From Bacteriovoracaceae bacterium (lineage in GTDB: Bacteria; Bdellovibrionota; UBA1018), in contig CANFHS010000167.1 of assembly GCA_947446835.1 (NCBI GenBank), forward strand, positions 1 to 5,208: a stretch of DNA of 5,208 nucleotides, given 5' to 3'. The stretch's first letter is position 1; each line of letters opens with the position of its first letter. Shown here piece after piece: positions 1 through 5,208 of this stretch. The translations under genes were made by a program, and so were the position numbers. The notes beneath the pieces were generated by a model, which made no database searches, was not told the origin of the DNA, and was given only the letters and a program-made list of their open reading frames with translations.

Positions 1-1
1 C

Positions 2-196
2 CTGGGTGAACTCTCGCTGTCGCTCTTCTTTTTCGGCGCGCCCAATCCTTCGGTCGTTCCGACCGACTTCCACTGGTTCGTGAGGGTCCAGCCGCGCATC
101 GGGCAGTCGGCGGGCTTCGAATTGGCCACCGGTATCCCGATCGTGCAGGTGCGTCCCGAGGACGCGGCCCGCGCGTTCCGCGAGAAGGGGATCTGA
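2..196 (+). CDS. galT: Galactose-1-phosphate uridylyltransferase-like protein, C-terminal end only
   Basis: Only the last 64 codons are present; the rest lies left of the window. The reading frame starts at base 2 and ends at TGA 194-196. The tail has the layout of the GalT C-terminal domain (HIT-like fold): a strand ending in DFHWF, then VQPRIGQSAGFELATGIPI, then a short helix rich in Ala and Arg after RPEDAARAF. In the family this enzyme moves UMP between UDP-glucose and galactose-1-phosphate in the Leloir pathway, in the cytoplasm. Bacterial relatives usually read HWHIEI at this spot, whereas here it is HWFVRV, so the second histidine of the HxH pair is Phe (codon 77-79). The active-site HPH motif lies off-window and cannot be checked, so another hexose-1-phosphate nucleotidylyltransferase of the same family is possible. 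The gene is followed after 3 bases by the GH15 hydrolase, which implies co-transcription. Confidence 0.72.
   Translation: MGELSLSLFFFGAPNPSVVPTDFHWFVRVQPRIGQSAGFELATGIPIVQVRPEDAARAFREKGI
185..190 (+). promoter_or_regulatory. Ribosome binding site for the GH15 hydrolase
   Basis: AAGGGG lies 9 bases ahead of the ATG at 200, inside the last codons of the GalT-like gene. It is a fair Shine-Dalgarno match and supports the ATG at 200 as the start. Its position within the upstream gene, with only 3 bases between stop and start, suggests translational coupling. Confidence 0.55.
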
Positions 197-199
197 CGC

Positions 200-2152
200 A
201 TGTCCTGGGAAACGCGGCCGCCCGCCGAGATCCAGATGGGCAACGGGACGATGCTCTGCACCTTCGATTCGATGGGGGAACTGGAGCAGCTCTTCGCGCC
301 CCACATCGATGCTCTGGGAAGCCGGCTGGGCAGCTTCCGCAGCGCCATCCTGCTCTACGACGGGCCCCGGCTCATCCCGGTCGTTCCCGAGGAGTTCGAG
401 TCGCGGGTATTCCTGAGGCAGGGAAGCCAGGTCCTGGAGTGCGAGTACCAGCATCGGAGCTCGGGACTGCGCGTGACCCGCACGGTGGCCTTGCATCCCA
501 CCGATCCCGTCATCCTGGACTCGTGGCAGGTCTTCGGGGCCCGGGCGGGGGTGCTTCATCAGAGCATCCCCTGGATGAGCAATGCCACTTCGGGCCACTG
601 CTCGCTGTATCACCCCAGCTTGAAGGGCCTGGTGCACCATCGCGGTCGGCGCTGGGTGGCCGTGCTGGTCCGCGGAGGCATCACGTGGACCCGGGTGGGG
701 CACCTGTCCGATCCCGATCGGCACCGCCTCTGGGAAGGGGATCGCATCTTCGCGCCGGTGGGAGCGGGAGACCTGGGTGGCTTGAACCTGGAAGCCCGCA
801 GCCCCCAGGGCTGGGACCAGGTGGTGCAAGGTCCGGCGGTCTGGGGCGCGCTGGCCACGAGGCCTGATGACCGGGGGCGCAGCGAATTCATGATCCTGTG
901 CGCGCAGAGCGAGGACGGCCTGGTCCGCGCACGCCGCGAGATCGAGAACATCGAGACCACCCGGTTCCTCCAGATGATCGATGGCATGTCGGCGCGTCGG
1001 CACGGCCCGGCCGCGGGCACCCTGGAACGCATCCACCATCCGCGGATCCGTGCTCTGGCCGAGCGGTCACTCGACGTGCTGCACGCGCTCCAGGATTCCA
1101 CCTCCGGTGCCCTGATGGCGGCCGCCGAGGTCGATCCGCATTCGCGCTTGTCCGGTGGCTACGGTTACAGCTGGCCCCGCGACGGCGCATTCCTTGCGGC
1201 CGCGCTCGGAGCCTGGGGTTACCGCGACCGGGTGGAGCACTACTTCCGGTTCCTCGCCGAGACCCAGGACCCCTCGGGCACCTGGTGGCAGCGCTACCTG
1301 GCCAGCGGGCACGCGGGTCCGTCGTGGGGGCGCATCCAGATCGACGAGCCCGCCAGTGCCATCGGGCTGGCCTACGTGCATTACCGGCGCACGCAGGACC
1401 TGTTCTGGCTCGAAAAGCTCTGGCCGGTCCTGGAGCGCGGCCTGGGGTTCCTGGAGTCGTTCCATGGGCCGGAGCATCCGCTCGGACAGCCCTCGCACGA
1501 TCTCTGGGAAGAGCGCATGGGCATCCACGCCTACAGCCTGGGCGCGGTCGCCGCGGCCTTCCGCGCGGCCTCCGAGCTGGCCCGCGAACTGAATCACGAA
1601 CGGCAGGCGCGGCATTACGGCGAGTGGGGCCTGGCGCTCTCGACGCTCATCTCCGAGCGCTTCGTGGGGTCGCAGGGGCCCGTGCGGCGCTCGCTCCTGG
1701 TCAACAGCTGGGACTACATGCGCGGCGGAGGTTCCATGGACGAGACGCCCGACGTTTCGCTCCTGGGGCTGATCCATCCTTTCGGCATCATCAACAAGCG
1801 CGACGCCGCCGCGGAACGCATCCTCGAACTGGTCCGGGGCCGTCTCTGGCACCCGGGAGTCGGGGGAGTGCTGCGATACGAGGGCGATCATTACCGGGGA
1901 GGCAATCCCTGGATCCTCACCACGCTCTGGTTGGGGATCGTGGAGCTCTCGCTCAAGAACTGGGGTCCGGCGCGGCGCTGCCTCGACTGGACGCTCAGCA
2001 AGGCAACAGCCCAGGGGATGCTGGCCGAGCAGGTGCACCGCGAGACGGGCAAGCCGTCCTGGGTCATTCCCTTGGCCTGGTCGCACGCCATGTTCCTGCT
2101 CTTCATCAAGGAAGTCCTGGATCGCCAGGCCGAAACCGAGATCTGGGGCTAG
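200..2152 (+). CDS. Glycoside hydrolase family 15 protein (glucoamylase-type), cytoplasmic
   Basis: The 650-residue protein has the two-part layout of bacterial GH15 enzymes. An N-terminal beta-sandwich domain covers roughly residues 1-270 and opens with MGNGTMLCTFDSMGELEQLF. A catalytic (alpha/alpha)6 barrel covers roughly 285-640. Barrel motifs are YGYSWPRD (321-328), SWGRIQIDE (375-383), DLWEER (434-439) and LAEQ followed by PLAWSHA (608-630). By comparison with known glucoamylases, Glu437 is the general acid and Glu610 the general base, so the enzyme should be active. The family releases glucose from the non-reducing ends of alpha-glucans by inversion. Some members instead cut trehalose, isomaltose or dextran products, so the substrate is open. 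There is no signal peptide or membrane segment, which points to the cytoplasm and to glycogen or imported oligosaccharides. The ATG at 200 is chosen for its Shine-Dalgarno site and for the tight fit after the GalT-like stop. The stop TAG overlaps that of convergent hldD. Confidence 0.9.
   Translation: MSWETRPPAEIQMGNGTMLCTFDSMGELEQLFAPHIDALGSRLGSFRSAILLYDGPRLIPVVPEEFESRVFLRQGSQVLECEYQHRSSGLRVTRTVALHPTDPVILDSWQVFGARAGVLHQSIPWMSNATSGHCSLYHPSLKGLVHHRGRRWVAVLVRGGITWTRVGHLSDPDRHRLWEGDRIFAPVGAGDLGGLNLEARSPQGWDQVVQGPAVWGALATRPDDRGRSEFMILCAQSEDGLVRARREIENIETTRFLQMIDGMSARRHGPAAGTLERIHHPRIRALAERSLDVLHALQDSTSGALMAAAEVDPHSRLSGGYGYSWPRDGAFLAAALGAWGYRDRVEHYFRFLAETQDPSGTWWQRYLASGHAGPSWGRIQIDEPASAIGLAYVHYRRTQDLFWLEKLWPVLERGLGFLESFHGPEHPLGQPSHDLWEERMGIHAYSLGAVAAAFRAASELARELNHERQARHYGEWGLALSTLISERFVGSQGPVRRSLLVNSWDYMRGGGSMDETPDVSLLGLIHPFGIINKRDAAAERILELVRGRLWHPGVGGVLRYEGDHYRGGNPWILTTLWLGIVELSLKNWGPARRCLDWTLSKATAQGMLAEQVHRETGKPSWVIPLAWSHAMFLLFIKEVLDRQAETEIWG
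2149..2152. other. Shared palindromic stop site of two convergent genes
   Basis: CTAG reads as the TAG stop of the GH15 gene on the plus strand (2150-2152) and as the TAG stop of hldD on the minus strand (2149-2151). The two coding regions therefore overlap tail to tail with no intergenic DNA. No stem-loop followed by a T-run is visible on either side. Only a 5-bp stem (CCTGG 2116-2120 with CCAGG 2125-2129) and an 11-base palindrome (2166-2176) are nearby, both inside coding sequence and without a T-tract, so I call no intrinsic terminator. Confidence 0.9.
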
Positions 2153-3144
2153 CGGCTGGCCGCGTCCTGCAGCAGGCGCTCCACGTAAAGGGGGACACCC
2201 TTCTCGATCGGCGTGAAGGGCCGGTGATAGCCCTGGGCCTGGAGCTTTTCCATCCGGGCCTGCGTGAAGTACTGGTAGCCCGTGCGGAACTGCTCGGGCG
2301 TGTCGATGAACTCGATCTGCTCGGGTTTTCCGAGGGCCTGGAACACCGAACGTGCCAGATCCAGGAAGGTCCGGGCCTGGCCCGTTCCCAGATTGTAGAT
2401 GCCGCGCCGGATTCCGCCTTTCCGCGCGTATTCGATCACGTCGATCACGTCGCCCACGAAAACGAAATCGCGGCTCTGCTCGCCGTCCCGGATCTCCGGC
2501 CGGTGGCTGCGGAAAAGCCGCACCTTGCCCGTGGCGCGGATCTGGTCGAAGAAGGGCAGCACCGGGCTCGACTGGCCGGTCTTGTGGCGCTCACCAAAGC
2601 CGTACACATTGAAGAACTTGAATCCGGCCCAGGCCGGGGGCGCATGGCCCTTCTTTTCCTCTTCCAGCGCCCAGAGGTCGAAAACGCGCTTGGATTCGCC
2701 GTAGGGATTGAGCGCCTTCAGCGAAGCCATGGTCCCCTCGTCGTCCAAGAAGCCCTCGGCGCCGTCGCCATAGGTGGCCGCGCTCGAAGCGTACAGGAAG
2801 GGCAGCTGCTGACGGACGCAGAACTTCCACAACTCCTGCGAGTAACCGATGTTCACCCGTTGCAGGAAGTCCCAGTTCCGTTCCGCCGTCGAGGACGAGG
2901 CGCCCAGGTGGATGACGCCACCCAGCCTGGGTTGGTGCTGCGCCAGCCAGTCGAACAGGGCGTCGCGGTCCACGCGGGTGCCGAAATCCAGTCCCCGATG
3001 CTCCGCCCGCTCATCAAAGAAGCGCAGCTCGTCCACCGAGATGACCGGGATTCCCGCGCGGTTCAGCGTTTCGACCATGCGGGCGCCGATGAAGCCGGCC
3101 GCGCCGGTCACGAGAAGGGGCAGGTGCTGCGCGGGGGTTTTCAT
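2149..3144 (-). CDS. hldD: ADP-L-glycero-D-manno-heptose 6-epimerase
   Basis: The 331-residue protein is an extended short-chain dehydrogenase/reductase. It converts ADP-D-glycero- to ADP-L-glycero-D-manno-heptose, the last step in making the heptose donor for the LPS inner core, in the cytoplasm. Visible motifs are the NAD(P)-binding GAAGFIG (14-20) with Asp38 ending the second strand, GASSST (81-86), YASSAATYG (118-126) with the catalytic Ser region, NPYGESK giving Tyr148 and Lys152, FFNVYGFGERHK (177-188) with a second lysine, RDFVFVGDV (225-233) and NLGTG (251-255). The C-terminal GYQYFTQA (289-296) and PFTPIEKGV match the HldD ending and set it apart from UDP-glucose 4-epimerases. It is about 20 residues longer than the E. 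coli enzyme, partly from a longer loop (SHRPEIRDGEQS, 213-224) that I recall from many other bacterial HldDs. The ATG at 3144 has a strong Shine-Dalgarno. It is the last gene of the minus-strand group, 15 bases after the transporter stop. Confidence 0.93.
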   Translation of the reverse strand: MKTPAQHLPLLVTGAAGFIGARMVETLNRAGIPVISVDELRFFDERAEHRGLDFGTRVDRDALFDWLAQHQPRLGGVIHLGASSSTAERNWDFLQRVNIGYSQELWKFCVRQQLPFLYASSAATYGDGAEGFLDDEGTMASLKALNPYGESKRVFDLWALEEEKKGHAPPAWAGFKFFNVYGFGERHKTGQSSPVLPFFDQIRATGKVRLFRSHRPEIRDGEQSRDFVFVGDVIDVIEYARKGGIRRGIYNLGTGQARTFLDLARSVFQALGKPEQIEFIDTPEQFRTGYQYFTQARMEKLQAQGYHRPFTPIEKGVPLYVERLLQDAASR

Positions 3145-3148
3145 CGGG

Positions 3149-3155
3149 TTCCTCC
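3149..3155 (-). promoter_or_regulatory. Ribosome binding site for hldD
   Basis: On the minus strand this reads GGAGGAA, with the GGAGG core at 3155-3151, 6 bases ahead of the ATG at 3144. It lies wholly in the 15-base gap between the transporter stop (TGA, 3162-3160) and hldD. It fixes the hldD start and leaves no room for a separate promoter or terminator in the gap. Confidence 0.8.
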
Positions 3156-3159
3156 GGAC

Positions 3160-3843
3160 TCAGGTTTCGAGCGAGAACGGCGTGAAGTGGGTGTGGCGGT
3201 CGTAATGGTCTTCGTTTTCGGCACGCTTCAGGAAGTTGACCACCCGGTAGGTGACCGGGGTCATGATGACTTCCCAGGCCGTCTTCAGCAGGTAGTTCGA
3301 GATCATCACCTGCACGATCTGCTCATTGCTCCAGATGCCGTAGAAGGCGATCGGGTAGAAGATCAGGGAGTCGACGAACTCGCCGGCGATGGTCGAGCCG
3401 ATGGTCCGGGTCCAGAGCTTCCGGCCCTGGGTCCAGAGCTTCATCTTGGCCAGGACGTAGGAGTTGGTGAAGGAACCGCAGCAGAAGGCGATCAGCGACG
3501 AAAGCGCGATGCGCGGGGCCTGGCCGAAGGCGGTCTCGAATGCGGCCTGGTGCGGCCAGCCATCAGCGGGCGGCAGACCTACGATCGTGGCGGCCATGAT
3601 CGAGGCGAACAGGAGGGCGCCGAAGCCGGCCCAGACGACCTTGCGGTCGCGGGCGTAACCGTAGACCTCGGTCAGGATGTCGCCGAAGATGTAGCTGATC
3701 GGGAAGAAGAGGATGCCCGCGCCGAAGGTCATGCCCCACATGTGGACAATCTTGGAGGCCCCGATCATGTTGGAGCAGATCAGCACCGTGCAGAAGCCGG
3801 CCATGATCAGGTCATAGTACTTGAAAGTCCGATGGGTGCTCAC
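3160..3843 (-). CDS. Queuosine precursor transporter (YhhQ/QPTR, VUT family)
   Basis: The 227-residue inner-membrane protein has six hydrophobic segments, at about residues 11-30, 36-56, 69-90, 112-132, 149-170 and 176-201. That is the size and topology of the VUT/YhhQ family. Family signatures are FPISYIFGDILTEVYGY (47-63), GSFTNSYVLAKMK (123-135) and GEFVDSLIFYPIAF (154-167), with a polar tail containing YDRHTHFTPF (214-223), a pattern typical of this family. Members studied take up preQ0/preQ1 or related bases as precursors of the tRNA modification queuosine. The exact ligand here is inferred from family only. The start is GTG at 3843, which overlaps the reductase stop as GTGA and has a clear AAGGAG 8 bases upstream. 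There is no room before it for a preQ1 riboswitch, so any such control would have to sit at the operon head, off-window. No queuosine synthesis gene is in view. Confidence 0.9.
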   Translation of the reverse strand: MSTHRTFKYYDLIMAGFCTVLICSNMIGASKIVHMWGMTFGAGILFFPISYIFGDILTEVYGYARDRKVVWAGFGALLFASIMAATIVGLPPADGWPHQAAFETAFGQAPRIALSSLIAFCCGSFTNSYVLAKMKLWTQGRKLWTRTIGSTIAGEFVDSLIFYPIAFYGIWSNEQIVQVMISNYLLKTAWEVIMTPVTYRVVNFLKRAENEDHYDRHTHFTPFSLET

Positions 3844-3857
3844 GTCCGGGGCTCCTT
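3840..3857 (-). promoter_or_regulatory. Ribosome binding site and GTGA stop/start overlap for the transporter
   Basis: On the minus strand AAGGAG (3857-3852) precedes the GTG start (3843-3841) by 8 bases and lies inside the 3' end of the reductase gene. The reductase stop TGA occupies 3842-3840, giving a four-base GTGA overlap. This is the usual signature of translational coupling and supports GTG rather than a later internal start. Confidence 0.82.
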
Positions 3858-5208
3858 GGTTCGGGGAGAAGTGTCTTCTTCGCCCAATTCTGCGATCGTA
3901 TCAAATGCATCCACGGCTTGCTCGGCCGGAATTGGGTCGGTCAGGTCTTCCAGCGTGTCCCGCACGTAGGCCGGGGTCCGCATGCCGACCAGGACGCAGT
4001 GGAGGCCCGGCATCGACCGGTAGATGCGGACCACCTTGCGGGAAAGGCTCTGCGGGGGCTGTCGCAGGGCCGGTGCCGCCTTCTCCAGGGCGCGTCCCAT
4101 CTGGCGCGACTTGCCCGAGGCCTGGCCTTCGAGCCACGCATCGAAGGCCAGGCTCAGCCGCCCGAAGGCCTCGCGGTGGCGCTCGACCCAGGATCGGGCC
4201 TCCGGGCCCAGCTCCCGAAGCGCCGCGTGGGCGTGCTCGAGCGTTGGCGTCACCCGGTAGCGGACCAGGTCGCGCCACTCGGTCAGCTCCGAAAGGGCCT
4301 CGAAGTTGTGCTTGAGGACGTGCGCCCAGGCCACCTCCCGGGCGGCCAGGGATTCGTCCCAGGCGTAGTCGCCTTCCACGGCCAGCGCGGCGGCAAAGGC
4401 ATCCTTGAGCTCATTCTCGGCGTCCACCAGGTCGTGGCGCGGAAAGTCCGCCAGGCGCACCAGGGCTTTCGGGCCAAAGGCGTTCAAGGGGCGGTTGGCC
4501 AAGGTTCCCAGGTTCCGTGAGTGGGCCAGCTCCACCAGCGTGCGGCCCGTGTTGTTCGGTTCGAACACGGCTCCGGGTTCCAGCAGGTTGAAGGGGAACT
4601 GGATGACCTGGAAGCCCGGAGGGGCGAAGTCCAGCACCGCCTCCAGGGATGTGAATTCGGGCGAGTCCTTGGGGTCGACCAAGGTGTTGGACGAGATTCC
4701 GTAGGCCTGGATACGACCGCGGGCCACTTCGGTTTCCAGGTACTCGAGCGCCACGCGGAGGCGCCGGTAGTACTCCGCATGGTCGGACCCCGGGCGCTTC
4801 AGGAAATATTCGGGATTGTGGAGCAGAAGCACGTCGATCTGGTCGAGCCCCAGCCGCTCCAGCGACGCGGTGATCTGGTCTTCCAGGAACTCGGGCGAAA
4901 TGCAGTGCCAGAGTCCGGGACGGAGCTTCACCATCTCCGGATAGGGGCGCCCCGCCTTTTCGCGGGCCACGGCCTGTTCCAGGTTCCGCCCCTGCACATA
5001 GCCCGACTTGGTCACCACCACGACCTGGTCGCGGGCCAGCGTCCCCGAGGCTTCCAGCTCGCGGAGGACCTGCCCCACCAGGCGTTCCGAGCTTCCGTCG
5101 GTGTAGTTGGTGCTCGTGTCGATGAGGTTGCAGCCCGAGCCCAGTGCCAGCCGGAGCGCTTCGCGATGGTCCGTCACGGACTCCTCGATGCGGTACGACC
5201 CGAAGCCC
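3840..5208 (-). CDS. Aldo/keto reductase with a large C-terminal insertion, 5' end off-window
   Basis: The frame stays open to the right edge. The ten codons before the GTG at 5177 read GFGSYRIEES, a normal aldo/keto reductase N-terminal strand, so that GTG is internal and the true start lies beyond 5208. Counting from the GTG codon as 1, the catalytic tetrad is present: Asp20 (NLIDTS), Tyr25 (NYTDG), Lys57 (VVVVTKSGY) and His120 (LLLHNPEYF). Later barrel strands are YGISSNT (159-165), QVIQFPFNLLEPGA (190-203) and LANRPLNAF (226-234). The closing unit, SLSRKVVRIYRSMPG then CVLVGMRTPAYVRDTLED (377-411), is the usual last helix, strand and cofactor-binding part. Between them lie about 140 mostly helical residues (about 235-375, bases 4053-4475), well beyond the 290-340 residues usual for the family. 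It should be a soluble NAD(P)H-dependent carbonyl reductase or sugar dehydrogenase; the substrate is unknown. It overlaps the transporter start by four bases. Confidence 0.88.
   Translation of the reverse strand, partial: GFGSYRIEESVTDHREALRLALGSGCNLIDTSTNYTDGSSERLVGQVLRELEASGTLARDQVVVVTKSGYVQGRNLEQAVAREKAGRPYPEMVKLRPGLWHCISPEFLEDQITASLERLGLDQIDVLLLHNPEYFLKRPGSDHAEYYRRLRVALEYLETEVARGRIQAYGISSNTLVDPKDSPEFTSLEAVLDFAPPGFQVIQFPFNLLEPGAVFEPNNTGRTLVELAHSRNLGTLANRPLNAFGPKALVRLADFPRHDLVDAENELKDAFAAALAVEGDYAWDESLAAREVAWAHVLKHNFEALSELTEWRDLVRYRVTPTLEHAHAALRELGPEARSWVERHREAFGRLSLAFDAWLEGQASGKSRQMGRALEKAAPALRQPPQSLSRKVVRIYRSMPGLHCVLVGMRTPAYVRDTLEDLTDPIPAEQAVDAFDTIAELGEEDTSPRTKEPRT

Noticed and set aside
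1067..2086. A 339-codon open frame antisense to the GH15 gene
   Set aside because: The composition is low in hydrophobic core residues and rich in Arg, Pro and Gly, with no motif. It is fully contained opposite a gene with all its family signatures and active-site residues, so it is a shadow.
2116..2176. Small hairpin (2116-2129) and 11-base palindrome (2166-2176) flanking the convergent stops, as a bidirectional terminator
   Set aside because: The stems are only about 5 bp, lie within coding sequence, and no T-run follows on either strand.
3844..3860. A preQ1 riboswitch ahead of the queuosine-precursor transporter
   Set aside because: The region is coding sequence of the reductase right up to the overlapping start, with only a Shine-Dalgarno site visible and no pseudoknot-like layout.
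898..3969. A plus-strand open frame of over 1000 codons running across four genes
   Set aside because: It overlaps the GH15 gene in another frame and then lies antisense to hldD, the transporter and the reductase. Its translation is dominated by Arg, Gly, Pro and Ala with no recognisable domain, and it has no plausible start context. Long stop-free shadows are expected in GC-rich coding DNA.
3901..4520. Overlapping open frames on both strands inside the reductase insertion region
   Set aside because: They could have suggested that the insertion is really a separate gene. But the reductase frame is continuous through it and resumes a proper last barrel strand, while the other frames read as Arg/Ala/Pro-rich shadows.

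Overview
This is a gene-dense, GC-rich stretch of bacterial chromosome. It holds two gene groups that converge on a shared stop site. Every base lies in or within a few bases of a coding region; the longest gap between genes is 15 bases. There are no RNA genes, mobile elements, CRISPR arrays or long repeats that I can see. The HldD-type epimerase makes a lipopolysaccharide heptose precursor, so the host is probably a Gram-negative (diderm) bacterium. High GC, GTG starts and tight operons would fit Acidobacteriota, Myxococcota, Gemmatimonadota or a GC-rich proteobacterium, but the sequence does not decide between them.

Left group, plus strand (1-2152): the last 64 codons of a galactose-1-phosphate uridylyltransferase-like protein, then after 3 bases a complete 650-residue family 15 glycoside hydrolase of the glucoamylase type with no signal peptide. 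Together they suggest cytoplasmic handling of alpha-glucan or alpha-glucoside and sugar phosphates, but the exact substrate cannot be read from sequence.

Right group, minus strand (2149-5208), in transcription order: an aldo/keto reductase with a large helical insertion, whose first codons lie beyond the right edge; a six-helix queuosine-precursor transporter (YhhQ/VUT family), joined to it by a GTGA stop/start overlap; and hldD, 15 bases further on. This looks like one operon. The three products have no obvious shared pathway (redox, tRNA-modification precursor uptake, LPS core heptose), so it may simply be a housekeeping cluster.

The two groups meet at a palindromic CTAG (2149-2152) that supplies the TAG stop of both the hydrolase and hldD. 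I see no convincing new system here. The points most worth a second look are this shared stop, the insertion in the reductase, a changed residue at a conserved histidine position in the GalT-like fragment, and the unassigned substrate of the cytoplasmic GH15 enzyme.
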